Source: Calothrix sp. PCC 7103 (lineage in GTDB: Bacteria > Cyanobacteriota > Cyanobacteriia > Cyanobacteriales > Nostocaceae). Taken from it: DNA of 64,000 nucleotides. Positions 37,065 through 45,907 of the stretch are shown in pieces. Every line of letters starts with the position of its first letter. Positions within the stretch are counted from its first letter, which is position 1. The position numbers were made by a program, and so were the translations under genes. The notes under the pieces are model-generated. The model had not been told where the DNA came from, ran no database searches, and worked only from the letters and a program-made list of their open reading frames with translations. The stretch spans positions 3,809,315 to 3,873,314 of the forward strand of contig NZ_KB217478.1 in assembly GCF_000331305.1 (NCBI RefSeq), in the 5' to 3' direction.

Positions 37065-37365
37065 CTTCCGCTTGATTGTGTTCCATAACTAAAATTTAAA
37101 CCTTTTAGCTTCGGACAGAACAAATATAAGTTGAGAATTTGCTTAAGTTTTATGTTTCTAATTTCAGCTTAATCTCACCCAGTTCTAATAAAACCTTCAA
37201 CGATATTGGTTATTGTGGGTAATGTGGTGGCTATTGCCGTATAAACACTTAAACTATTTATGTAATGATTAATTATTGTTAAGATAAATATAATTTTATA
37301 AATTGCCTCAAACCCATTAATAGCACAGTGTTGGGCAAAACATTTAAATCAAGACTTATAGCAAA
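37065..37365. other. Non-coding gap, divergent promoters
   Basis: 301 bp between the DM13 lipoprotein gene (minus) and the broken cellulose-synthase-like gene (plus). AT-rich, no ORF, no repeat of the families seen elsewhere. Confidence 0.4.
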
Positions 37366-37914
37366 ATGTCTGTATCACACCTAAAACCTAAATCTCGATG
37401 GACAAGCAGCAGGCAACTGCAAACAGCAACGCTAATGTTAGTTGGCACCTTGATAATTTCGGGGTTAGTGGCCGCTCTCTGGTTTGCTGGTGAACACCGC
37501 ATTAGTCAAATATTTGAGCAATTTAATAAATTACAGCAAAACCCACCAATGTGGTTAGAAGCACCAATGGTAACAGGTAAATATTTACTGGCGCCAACAA
37601 TAGCATTATTTATAGGGGTGCTAGCTGTAATGCGGGTTTCTCCACAACCACGCACTTGGTCAAGACGCATTGTAGTGAGTATTTTAATTATATTGACTTT
37701 GCGCTACGTCACTTGGCGCAGCTTGTCTACACTCAACTTAGCCAACCCCTTGAACGGTGTGTTTAGCTTGGGACTTTTTGTGTTAGAGATGCTAATGTTA
37801 GCTAGCAGCACGATTCAATTATTCTTGATGCTAAACGTTAAAGACCGCAAGCGTGCTGCCGATATAAAATCTCAAGCTGTTATTGATAGCAGCTTCGACC
37901 CTACTGTAGAGTAG
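37366..37914 (+). pseudogene. Cellulose-synthase-like gene, N-terminal fragment
   Basis: Encodes 182 residues with membrane helices around TLMLVGTLIISGLVAALWF and GVFSLGLFVLEMLMLASSTI, then KDRKRAADIKSQAVIDSSF and DPTV, directly before where BcsA-like proteins enter the catalytic domain (V-D-V-F-I-P-T-Y-N-E-P). Instead the frame reads Glu-stop inside an IscB element. The continuation lies at 39671, so this is the 5' part of a disrupted gene. Confidence 0.85.
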
Positions 37915-38204
37915 TCAGTAAAGCGGAGTAATCCGATGTAAATCATGGTTAATCTGTGGTTTATAGAAGGTAGAAATTGGTCTACCCGGCTACACCAGAG
38001 TCGCCCTTCGGCAAGGCGTAAGCGCTACGAAGTCATGACCTCAATAGGGTTTTACCAGCCTTAAGGTATAGCTAGTCCTAAGCGGTCAGGAAAGGAACAT
38101 CGCGTAGTTTGCTCTCGTGGAAAACCAATCCGATTAAAAAGCAACGTAGCAATCTCAAAGCAAACTTTACCCCATAAAAGAGCGGCGTAACTGCCAACCA
38201 AAAT
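37915..38204 (+). ncRNA. Probable omega-RNA upstream of iscB
   Basis: 290 bp of non-coding DNA precede iscB. It is rich in stems, for example GCCCTTCGGCAAGGC near 38003. The last part (ACCCCATAAAAGAGCGGCGT and a following ACTGCCAACCAAA) resembles the conserved 3' end of IscB guide RNAs as I remember it. In this arrangement the guide is copied from the flank, here the last bases of the interrupted gene before 37911. Confidence 0.6.
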
Positions 38205-39602
38205 ATGTCTTTACTAACAAATCACGTTTTTGTACTAAATAAAGATAAAAGTTTTTTGAGCATGGTGCATCCAGCACGAGCAAGAAAACTTTTAACCCAA
38301 AATAAAGCTGCTGTATTTAGAACTTATCCTTTTGTGATAATACTTTTGCAGCAAATTATGAACCCTAGCTTAAAACAGTATTTTCTCAAAATTGACCCAG
38401 GTTCTCAATGGACTGGGTTTGCAATTCAATGTGGAGAAGAAATTGTTTTTCGTATGGAATTAAAGCATCGTGGTGATGTGATAAAATCCGACTTACAAAA
38501 ACGTTCTGGATTTCGACGTGGTAGACGTTCTAGAAATCTAAGGTATCGTCAAGAACGTTTTAATAAAAAGAAGAAATCTGGCTGGCTACCACCGTCGCTA
38601 ATGCATCGTGTATTTACAGTTGAAACCTGGATAAAACGTTTTTGTAAATTCTGTCCAATAATACTTATTGAGATAGAACAAGTACGTTTTGATATGCAGA
38701 AAATAGCCAACCCAGAAATCAGCGGTATCGAGTATCAACAAGGTACGTTATTTGGCTACGAAGTTAGAGAATACCTGTTGGAGAAATGGGATAGAGAATG
38801 TGCTTATTGTGGTGCAAAAAATATTCAGCTAGAAGTAGAACATATAAAAGCTAAAAGTAATGGGGGTAGTGATAGGGTTAGTAACTTAACTTTAGCTTGC
38901 CATGATTGTAATCAGAAAAAAGGAAATATGAATGTTGATGATTTCTTGAGCGACAAGCACAAACTCGCTCATATTTTAGCGAATGCACAAACACCATTGA
39001 AAGACGCTGCTGTCGTAAACTCTACTCGCATTCACATAGTTGATGTGGCTAAAAAATACAACCCAGTTAACACTTGGACTGGTGGAAGAACAAAGATGAA
39101 TCGGGTTAATCAAAATTTAGAAAAAGGTCATAGTATTGACGCTGCTTGCGTTGGGGAGTCTGGAAGCAAAGTTATTTTCTTGACTGAACAACCATTGCTT
39201 GTAATAGCCTTTGGTCATGGTTCTAGACAAAGTAGAAGGACAAACGATAAAGGTTTTCCTGCATTAGTAACAAAAAAATGCAAGAATACAGGCAGAGATA
39301 TTGTACAAAAAGATGAATTTGGTAATGTCAAAATAATATCACCTAAGAATGAATATACTCATATTACTGCAGGTGATATCGTAAGATTTGAAATTAAAAA
39401 GGTTAGAAGTGTTAAAAGTAATCATATCCAGGCAGTAGACGGGAAAGTAGTTGTAGAGCCTAAATGGTATACGTGTAGAGTCAAAACTCCTACACCACAA
39501 GGTTTTGAAGTTTTAATCAAGGGCGGTAGAGTGGGCATCTCCAGCATGAAAGGCGCAAAGTTTGCTTACCGTGCTGATGGATACGAATATAAATTTAGAT
39601 AG
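38205..39602 (+). CDS. iscB: IscB, RNA-guided HNH/RuvC endonuclease
   Basis: A 465-residue protein. The N-terminal PLMP-type domain is degenerate (LSMVHPARARKLL instead of PLMPCHP). RuvC-I Asp64 in LKIDPGSQWTGFAI, an Arg-rich bridge helix (RSGFRRGRRSRNLRYR), RuvC-II Glu158 in IEIEQVRFD, an HNH domain with His213 in EVEHIKAKSNGG and Zn cysteines C199/C202/C232/C235, and RuvC-III His309/Asp312 in KGHSIDAACVGE. All catalytic residues are present, so both strands could be cut. It is the ancestor-type relative of Cas9. Its omega-RNA should be encoded just upstream. Confidence 0.93.
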   Translation: MSLLTNHVFVLNKDKSFLSMVHPARARKLLTQNKAAVFRTYPFVIILLQQIMNPSLKQYFLKIDPGSQWTGFAIQCGEEIVFRMELKHRGDVIKSDLQKRSGFRRGRRSRNLRYRQERFNKKKKSGWLPPSLMHRVFTVETWIKRFCKFCPIILIEIEQVRFDMQKIANPEISGIEYQQGTLFGYEVREYLLEKWDRECAYCGAKNIQLEVEHIKAKSNGGSDRVSNLTLACHDCNQKKGNMNVDDFLSDKHKLAHILANAQTPLKDAAVVNSTRIHIVDVAKKYNPVNTWTGGRTKMNRVNQNLEKGHSIDAACVGESGSKVIFLTEQPLLVIAFGHGSRQSRRTNDKGFPALVTKKCKNTGRDIVQKDEFGNVKIISPKNEYTHITAGDIVRFEIKKVRSVKSNHIQAVDGKVVVEPKWYTCRVKTPTPQGFEVLIKGGRVGISSMKGAKFAYRADGYEYKFR

Positions 39603-39670
39603 CACAGATATACAGATATACTTCGTTTTACCAGCATTGATTACGTTATATTGTTATCTGGTAAAACTAC

Positions 39671-40510
39671 ATCTTTATTCCTACCTATTCAGAACCAGCG
39701 TTTATACTAAGACGTACTATTATTGGTCGTTCTGCCCTACTCTCAGATATATATTCTCTAGTACTATGTTTTCCCTTAGCATTAACAGTTATGCAAGTGA
39801 TGCTAAATCCTTTCTCGTCATGTTTTAAAGTTACACCCAAAGGAACAGTAAACAACAATTATACATTCAATTGGAAACTAGCTCTACCTTTAATTTGTCT
39901 ATTTATTCTTACAGCCATCAGCTTGTGGCGAAACTTAGGCATGTGTATGATACAAGGAGTATGGGCGCCTGAAGTTGATAATACAGTCAAAGGAATTGGT
40001 CTCGGTTGGCTGTGGAGTACATATAACCTAATTATGATTGGCATTGCACTATTAATACTCCTAGATGCACCCAAACCAGATATTTACGAATGGTTTGATT
40101 TACGACGAGTCGTTAAATTAACCCTTAGTGATAATCAAATATTATGGGGAGTAACAACAATTATTTCAGAAGCAGGCGCCGAAATAGCCCTTACGAAAAC
40201 TCCCCTCGACCTACCCAACTCCACAGTACATCTAGAAATAGCAGAAGAAAACTTACAAATCGGCGCCGAAATCATCCAAACAGGAATTAATAACGAATAC
40301 CATACTCTTAAAGTTAAATATACATCACTTAGCTTGACACAACATCGGCGCCTCGTCAAAATGTTATTCTGTCGTCCAGGACAATGGAAGCGCAATAAAA
40401 CACCAGGAGAACTTCAATCACTCTTACTAATATTTAGAATACTTCTAAAACCCCGCATCTTCTTTAATAGAAACCTAGAAGTCACCCCAATAGCACTAGC
40501 TAAACTATAG
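39671..40510 (+). pseudogene. Cellulose-synthase-like gene, C-terminal fragment with internal deletion
   Basis: In the frame that later includes the Met at 39791 the sequence reads IFIPTYSEPAFILRRTIIG, the entry to the BcsA catalytic domain. It then jumps without a break to RSALLSDIYSLVLCFPLA, which belongs to the membrane region after that domain. The catalytic GT2 core, normally some 300 residues or more, is gone. The rest has further helices and a PilZ-type c-di-GMP domain (FDLRRVVKLTLSD, EIIQTGINNEYHTLKVKY), but the usual RxxxR motif is not obvious. The TAG stop lies in a MITE end. Confidence 0.85.
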
Positions 40511-40634
40511 CAATCCTAAATCACTTGTAAAATATTTCTCTTCTTTCTTTCCTTCCTTCCTTTGCGTCCTTTGCGTCCTTTGCGGTTCGTTACATAAGCA
40601 TCATTTTTTACAAATCAATTAGGAATGCTATATA
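40506..40634. mobile_element. MITE with related ends but a different core
   Basis: The ends TATAGCAATCCTAAATCA and AATTAGGAATGCTATATA are inverted and match the elements at 23218 and 44384. The core is replaced by a pyrimidine-rich run with GCGTCCTTT repeats. The first bases form the stop codon of the upstream fragment. Confidence 0.65.
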
Positions 40635-40640
40635 ACACCT

Positions 40641-40670
40641 CTTGTGGAACAGGCATAGCAAGCCTGTTAT
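40641..40670. repeat. Intergenic hairpin repeat
   Basis: CTTGTGGAACAGGCATAGCA followed by AGCCTGTTAT forms a short hairpin. Similar copies lie at 41687-41713 and 61261-61286. Confidence 0.55.
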
Positions 40671-40706
40671 ATAAATATTATGATGCTACCCTGCGGGAAA
40701 ACTGCG

Positions 40707-40814
40707 TTATATCATGTCCGGTTGATTACCCATAATTACCACGTCACGTAGAGACGCGATTAATCGCGTCTCTACAATGATTTTATTATGGTTACGCTCC
40801 CGGACATGATATTA
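40707..40814. mobile_element. Second MITE type with nested 28-bp palindrome
   Basis: The left end (ATATCATGTCCGGTTGATTA) and the complement of the right end (ATATCATGTCCGGGAGCGTA) agree, and both continue with similar CCATAAT-type sequence. The palindrome GTAGAGACGCGATT/complement is at 40748-40775. A half copy is seen at 16957-16979. The remainder of 40815-41008 holds only a degenerate palindrome near 40920. Confidence 0.65.
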
Positions 40815-41008
40815 ACGTTTCTCAGCATGACACCGCAGGATCATTCATTTTGTGGCTTACTCTAAGTGAAAAACAACATTGAAAAATGTAAAATATAATA
40901 CTTAAAATAAAAGATAATTGTAGAGACAGCTTTGAGCAGGCGCCTCTACAATTACCATGTATTCGTTTTAGTATTCGTTTTATACTTGTAGCCAGACGAT
41001 GAAAAAAC

Positions 41009-41653
41009 TTAAATGTATTCGTTTTGATTAACAGTTGCTCTGTAGGTATCCTTTTGTTCAGAAGAATCGGCGCCTTCATTACCTTGGCTATCAGCTTCTG
41101 TTTCGGGATTTGAGTAAGCTGCGTTTTTAACAGAATCAACTGTATTATAAGCAGCATTTTTAACGGTGTCAGTAGTATTTTTAACGGTATCATTAACGTT
41201 TACTACTGTATTTTTGACTTTATCTACAGAAACGTTAACAGTGTTATTAACGTCTACCGCTGTATTCTTGATAATATCGCCAACATTTTTTGTTGTATCG
41301 CTAACACCGCTTGCCACAGTATTAACAGTTTCACCTATTTCTGTAACTGTTTGGTTAAAACCCTGTGCTGTGTTTCTAACAATATTAGTTACACCTTTTA
41401 TCGTTTGACTCAGCTTTTCACCAATTCCTTTGATTGCTAATGTACCAGCAATTGCACCTACTCCGGCGCCAATTAAGCTTCCAATAACAACTTTAGATAA
41501 CTCATTATTACGTGCATTATTTGCTGTCTCAGACTCTCCATTCAACATGTAGGTATTAGAGAGTGTATTTTGTGTTGGTGTATTTTGTGTTGGTGTATTT
41601 TGTGTTGGTGTATTTTGTGTTTCTGGAGGTAATAATGGTTGATTGCTATTCAT
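41009..41653 (-). CDS. Glycine-zipper protein with amphipathic repeats
   Basis: A 214-residue protein. The N-terminus has a QNTPT repeat (residues 12-32) matching a 15-bp DNA repeat. A glycine-zipper helix (VVIGSLIGAGVGAIAGTLAI, about 55-74) resembles YtxH-type stress proteins. From about 80 to 180 comes a run of roughly 11-residue amphipathic units rich in Val, Asn, Thr and Lys (TVNTVASGVSDTTKNVGDII, DKVKNTVVNVNDTVKNTTD), similar in style to LEA or perilipin-like proteins. It is a paralogue of the gene at 41762. A membrane- or stress-related role is a guess from composition. Confidence 0.75.
   Translation of the reverse strand: MNSNQPLLPPETQNTPTQNTPTQNTPTQNTLSNTYMLNGESETANNARNNELSKVVIGSLIGAGVGAIAGTLAIKGIGEKLSQTIKGVTNIVRNTAQGFNQTVTEIGETVNTVASGVSDTTKNVGDIIKNTAVDVNNTVNVSVDKVKNTVVNVNDTVKNTTDTVKNAAYNTVDSVKNAAYSNPETEADSQGNEGADSSEQKDTYRATVNQNEYI
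41558..41617. repeat. 15-bp in-frame tandem repeat
   Basis: About four copies of TGTATTTTGTGTTGG, the last one altered, encode the QNTPT repeats near the N-terminus of the overlapping minus-strand gene. Confidence 0.8.
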
Positions 41654-41686
41654 AACAAGCTCCTCATAAAAAATAATTTTCTTACT

Positions 41687-41713
41687 CTTGTGGAACGGGC
41701 ATCCTGCCCGTCC
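41687..41713. repeat. Intergenic hairpin repeat
   Basis: ACGGGCATCCTGCCCGT forms a GC-rich stem. It lies between the two paralogous genes and belongs to the family at 40641 and 61261. Confidence 0.6.
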
Positions 41714-41761
41714 TAAATATTAAATACAGGGTGACCTCAAGCCACCCTATATTAAATTCAC

Positions 41762-42784
41762 CTATTCAAAAGCACTACCAGTACGGTTGATTTCTTCTTC
41801 TAATGAATCCATATCAATAGAAGCAGAAGCTCTGCGCGCTTCAAGGTCTGAAGTTGGACTTACATAAATAGAGGCAGAACTTGTATCGCTCATTGGGTTG
41901 CTCATACTGCTTGTCGATTGACCAGCATTATAACCACTAATGTATTGACTACCTGAAGGCGCCGATTTAGGTTGCTGCGCTTCGTACTTAAATGTATCAG
42001 TTGCATATTGTACCGACTGATTCAAGTTTTCAGCAGTATTCTGTACATTGTCTGCTCCAGATTTGACTGCTTGGTTAAGACCATCTGCTGTACTTTGCAC
42101 AGCATCAGCTCCAGATTTGGCTACTTGGCTGAGACCATCTGCTGTACTTTGCACAGCATCAGCTCCAGCTTTTACTACTTGACCTACACCTTGACTTACA
42201 CCTTGTGCTGTACTCTGTACAGCATCCATTGTGCCAGCTGCTACTTGTGAAGCGCTATTAGCAACACCTTTTGCTGTATCTACTGCACCACCAACAACTG
42301 CTTGGGTTGTACCCTCAGCTACACTTTGTACTGCTTGTCCTAAACCTTGACCAGTTTGCATTAAACCAGAACCAATGGTTTTAGCTGCTTCACCAATACC
42401 CTTCGCTGCGTGCCCAAAACCTTGACCAATTCTTTTGCCAGCAAATGCAGCAGCTAAAGACCCTAAAGTACCACCAATAAGTCCACCTAACAATATTCTG
42501 CTTAATGCATTATCTTTGTCTTGTCCTGATGTAGCATTCGCTCCCATACTTCCAGAACCAGAATAACCACCAGACTGTTGATTAAACTGACCAGATGGTT
42601 GGTTGTATTGCTGACTATATGGTTGATTAGATTGACTATATTGCTGATTATTATATTGTTGACCGTATCCACTGCGGCCTTCATAGCCCTGTCTACCTAT
42701 ATCACTGGTATTGGCATCGGCGCCTGTTTGGTTTTGATAATACTGATTATCACGTTGCTCATTGTTTCGTATGTTATCAACCAT
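41762..42784 (-). CDS. Glycine-zipper protein with long amphipathic repeat array
   Basis: A 340-residue protein. Residues 1-85 are low-complexity and rich in Gln, Tyr, Asn and Ser (QYNNQQYSQSNQPYSQQYNQ), likely disordered. A glycine-zipper (ILLGGLIGGTLGSLAAAFAG, about 96-115) follows, then about 160 residues of repeated units such as SGADAVQSTADGLSQVAK that predict a continuous amphipathic helix. No signal peptide. A paralogue follows on the same strand. The build is like LEA/apolipoprotein-type surface-coating proteins; no experimental family is recognised. Confidence 0.78.
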   Translation of the reverse strand: MVDNIRNNEQRDNQYYQNQTGADANTSDIGRQGYEGRSGYGQQYNNQQYSQSNQPYSQQYNQPSGQFNQQSGGYSGSGSMGANATSGQDKDNALSRILLGGLIGGTLGSLAAAFAGKRIGQGFGHAAKGIGEAAKTIGSGLMQTGQGLGQAVQSVAEGTTQAVVGGAVDTAKGVANSASQVAAGTMDAVQSTAQGVSQGVGQVVKAGADAVQSTADGLSQVAKSGADAVQSTADGLNQAVKSGADNVQNTAENLNQSVQYATDTFKYEAQQPKSAPSGSQYISGYNAGQSTSSMSNPMSDTSSASIYVSPTSDLEARRASASIDMDSLEEEINRTGSAFE

Positions 42785-43717
42785 ATTCTTTGACTCCTTG
42801 TGAAGGTAAAATGTGTTTCGATAATGCTAATTTAGCGATTTAAAACGTTATATTAACCTTTCTATAGACAGAGTATATTATTTTTTAATCTACATCTATA
42901 GCGGTAGCACTCAATTAAATTTAATCACTATCTTAATCGATGATAGGTACTAACATAGATTCATATTTTTTATTGAATAAATTATTAATTTTTACATTAA
43001 AATTTGTTTATTTAATGTGTTCTTAACCTACGTGAATACAACAAAAAAACCTCTCTATTGAGAGGCTAATTACAAACTGTTAGATATAAAAAAAACTATA
43101 AAAAAACCTAGTTTATTATCAAAATCTTTATTTTATTCTGTATCGATAAAAAAACCCGGTTTCTCGCAGTAATTAATAAAGTAATTAATAATATTTCCTT
43201 ACCTGATATCTTGCACCCCTATCTTGCTCCGAAAATTGCAGCTTCTCAACGAAGTTTTCCTTTATGGTAGCACTTTGCTATATCAACTAATTTCATCTTT
43301 ATCTTTATACGTATAATATTTGGTTACTTTTAACACGTTAACTATCTCAGCATCACGGTACTAGGTATCAAAGTCACTAAATTTATGAGGCGCCATACTG
43401 AATTTGATTTCTTCCGCCTATCTTCATCTCCTAAGTTAAGAACTAAAACCCTTATAATCATCTTTCTTTAGGATGAGTTAGATTAATATTTAGATTGCTT
43501 TCAGCGAGTAATAATTATGTATGTAAGGTCTGCTCAAAAGCTTGTAGAATAAGGGCTATGAATAATATTAAAACATTTGTATAGCTGAAATGTGACTACT
43601 TACTTGCACAAATAAAAAATCTTATTATATTCTTGCGTTAAATATAAAACTCATAAATCTAAATCAGAAATACATTACCTTACCTTCGTCAGATTTTTTT
43701 CTCATCAGCAAATTATA
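42785..43717. other. 933-bp non-coding gap
   Basis: No ORF with protein-like composition on either strand. It should hold the promoter of the minus-strand gene at 41762. It also holds a terminator-like stem at 43043-43065 that points left although no gene is seen upstream of it. One GGCGCC lies near 43390. Confidence 0.5.
43043..43065 (-). terminator. Intrinsic terminator with no visible gene upstream
   Basis: On the minus strand CCTCTC, loop AATA and GAGAGG are followed by seven T residues, a textbook rho-independent terminator. The minus strand between about 43066 and 43700 has no ORF, so a small RNA could end here. Confidence 0.5.
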
Positions 43718-44368
43718 TTGTTTACACAAGTAATACATATAAACTTAACTACGGAGAAACAATTGCAAACCTCAAAGCTACTGCGGGATATATTACAACG
43801 TCACTCAACAGAACGTATATACTTAAGAGATTTAGTTTCTGAACTGAAAGAACGTTCGTTTGCAGGGTTATTAATGATTTGTGCATTACCAGAAGCTTTA
43901 CCATTACCTGTTGCTGGAGTCTCAGCAATTATTGGTATACCGTTGATGATAGTTTCTCTTCAGTTGCTTTTGGGTTTTCGCAAACCTTGGTTGCCAAATT
44001 GGATAGCTAACCGTTCGTTAAAGCGTAAAGATGTTGAAAAGCTTTTCAATAAAATTCTGTCAATCCTTGAAAAATACGAAAGTGTAATTCGTCCCCGTTG
44101 GAAATTTGTAACTCACCCTAACGCACAACGTTTGCTGGGACTATTACTTCTCATACTGGCTTTTATTATTGCGCTTCCCATTCCTTTCGGAAATATGCTC
44201 CCTGCAATTATTATCATTATCATTAGCTTGGGCTTAATTGAGCAAGATGGTATTGTGATAGCTTTGGGTGCGTGTTTATCTTGTATACTCTTCGCTTTTG
44301 TCGCATATGCACTGCTTACTTTAAGCCAGTTTATTCCAAAATTCAATTTTCGGTTCTTCGCTCGGTAA
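43718..44368 (+). CDS. ExoD family membrane protein
   Basis: A protein of up to 216 residues with a TTG start at 43718; the true start is uncertain because no ribosome site is clear. The N-terminal cytoplasmic part contains RIYLRDLVSELKERSFAGLL, the ExoD entry motif, followed by ALPEALPLPVAGVSAIIGIP. Three or four further helices include FIIALPIPFGNMLPAIIIII. ExoD proteins are linked to exopolysaccharide production in rhizobia but their biochemical role is not known. Confidence 0.82.
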   Translation: MFTQVIHINLTTEKQLQTSKLLRDILQRHSTERIYLRDLVSELKERSFAGLLMICALPEALPLPVAGVSAIIGIPLMIVSLQLLLGFRKPWLPNWIANRSLKRKDVEKLFNKILSILEKYESVIRPRWKFVTHPNAQRLLGLLLLILAFIIALPIPFGNMLPAIIIIIISLGLIEQDGIVIALGACLSCILFAFVAYALLTLSQFIPKFNFRFFAR

Positions 44369-44383
44369 AAATAATTCTTTCGA

Positions 44384-44489
44384 TATATAGCAGTCCTAAA
44401 TCATTTGTGTAACCCGCACGTTGTAGAGACGCGATTAATCGCGTCTCTACGCGGATATAATTTTCATGACTCATATAGGATTGCTATAT
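44384..44489. mobile_element. MITE, about 105 bp, with nested 28-bp palindrome
   Basis: It is the reverse-oriented copy of the element at 23218, matching along its length. The palindrome is at 44423-44450. Its right end (GGATTGCTATAT) supplies the first two bases of the ATG at 44488. Confidence 0.75.
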
Positions 44490-45867
44490 GAAACGTAAAA
44501 ATTTAAGCTCGTTAAAAAATACGATGAAATTAATAGAAATAATACGTTCTAAATGGAACTCCTTTAAAAAGGCATTAAAAACTTCGGCGCCAAGCGAGAA
44601 ACCCCAACAATATAAAAAAGCCTCTTTATTTCCTAATGGTAAGGCAAACAAGGCAGCATTGTCGGTGGTCATGCGCGGTGTTGCCGAAGTCTTATCACAA
44701 AAAATGAACCTACCCTGGAAAGCTGAAGCCAGTAATAATACTTTGAGTTACGAACAAATTAATAGCGGCAAAGGAAAAATTTGTTATTACATCACTGATA
44801 ACCCAGAAACCCCGCAACCAGATACTTTAGTTGAAGAAACTGCTCTTAACGTTATCGACCAATTCGACCCTAGAGCTTGCGCTATTCATTTAATATACTG
44901 TGCCCTTGCTGCAAACCTTGACAAACCTTGGGAACAGAGTTTTGTCATTGACGACAAACAGCTACTTGAGTATACAGGACTCGTCAGGCGCCGCGACTTG
45001 TGTAAACACGAACAATTGAGTATTTTATATGAACTTCTACGTCAACCAGCCCAAATATTAGCTCGTATAGTTTGGCCCAAGCAAGGAAAAGTCGGAGCAT
45101 TTACAGTTGCAGATTTAAAAATCTGGGATATCACTGTATTAAGAGACTACCAAACCGACAAAGCTGGTAATACCAAGTTAGTTGGTTTAAAAGTTATTGG
45201 TAAAGCAGGCGCCTGGGCAAAATACTTTCTCAACAAATCAGAATATCATTACAGCACAGGTGTAATCACCAAAAAAACCGTCCAAAAACTATTTAGCATC
45301 GGCAAGCAAAATATTGGCGCCGCAAGAATGTTAGTATGGCTAACCTTCCAAGTACAACCAGGTAGACAAGACAGTGTAATGGGCAAAACCCTAATAGAAA
45401 TAGCTTACGGCGCCGAAAAAGTATCAATGGTAGAAAAAGACAGACAACTTAGACGCTCCTTGGCTGATGACTTTGAAACAGATTTAAAAGTAGTTAAAGA
45501 TGCAGGTTGGCATGTGGAACTTAACGAAGGCACAGTGTGGCTAAAAAGTGAACACCCAACTAAAAGACCTATCGGTTACTGGAACGACTTATTAAACACC
45601 ACATTGCGTATCCAATTACCAACCGACGCACAAGAATATTTAGCCTTACCAGAAAATCAATATATAGTAAATGACACCGAGAATGTACCGAAACAACCTC
45701 CAACAGCTAACGTTATTAGAGAAGCAAGAAAAGCCAAAGGTTGGTCTAGAGCCGTTTTTGCTCAAAGAATGGGAAAAAGTATATCTTGGGTTGATGCTAT
45801 AGAAACGGGTCATCGTCAAGTTTCGCAAAAAGACTTACCCAAAATAATTGATAAACTTGAATTATAA
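44488..45867 (+). CDS. HTH (XRE-type) protein with unknown N-terminal region
   Basis: A 459-residue protein. The C-terminal 55 residues are a Cro/CI-type helix-turn-helix: VIREARKAKGWSRAVFAQRM then GKSISWVDAIETGHRQVS. The long N-terminal part is unfamiliar. It alternates helices and short strands (QSFVIDDKQLLEYTGLVRRR, TKKTVQKLFSIGKQNIGAAR) and could hold winged-helix folds as in plasmid replication initiators, but that is speculation. The ATG at 44488 lies on a MITE end; the ATG at 44524 is a plausible original start. Six GGCGCC sites suggest long residence in the genome. Confidence 0.7.
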   Translation: MKRKNLSSLKNTMKLIEIIRSKWNSFKKALKTSAPSEKPQQYKKASLFPNGKANKAALSVVMRGVAEVLSQKMNLPWKAEASNNTLSYEQINSGKGKICYYITDNPETPQPDTLVEETALNVIDQFDPRACAIHLIYCALAANLDKPWEQSFVIDDKQLLEYTGLVRRRDLCKHEQLSILYELLRQPAQILARIVWPKQGKVGAFTVADLKIWDITVLRDYQTDKAGNTKLVGLKVIGKAGAWAKYFLNKSEYHYSTGVITKKTVQKLFSIGKQNIGAARMLVWLTFQVQPGRQDSVMGKTLIEIAYGAEKVSMVEKDRQLRRSLADDFETDLKVVKDAGWHVELNEGTVWLKSEHPTKRPIGYWNDLLNTTLRIQLPTDAQEYLALPENQYIVNDTENVPKQPPTANVIREARKAKGWSRAVFAQRMGKSISWVDAIETGHRQVSQKDLPKIIDKLEL

Positions 45868-45907
45868 GAAAAGGGATGGTATGTTGGCTTCCGTTCCTCC
45901 ACCCAAC

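Larger units (their letters stand above)
37911..39669 (+). mobile_element. IscB element inserted in the cellulose-synthase-like gene
   Basis: The two gene halves meet cleanly if the segment 37911-39669 is removed: GTAGA at 37906-37910 joins CATC at 39670 to restore V-D-I-F-I-P-T-Y. The element carries a non-coding leader of the omega-RNA type and iscB, with no transposase. Its ends are inferred from the reading frame and may be off by a few bases. Confidence 0.7.

Noticed and set aside
38205-39602. Cas9
   Set aside because: 465 residues with the PLMP-type N-terminus and no REC lobe fit IscB; no CRISPR array or cas1/cas2.
39562-39828. 88-residue plus-strand frame between iscB and the cellulose-synthase-like fragment
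   Set aside because: The other frame of the same DNA encodes the IPTYSEP motif and continues into the C-terminal fragment, so this frame is a shadow.
37366-40510. Assembly error instead of a real gene disruption
   Set aside because: Both junctions make biological sense (clean element ends, omega-RNA leader, full iscB), although only long reads could exclude it.
43066-43260. Yfr1-type small RNA at the orphan terminator
   Set aside because: The conserved unpaired ACUCCUCACAC motif of Yfr1 is not present, so only an unnamed RNA is suggested.
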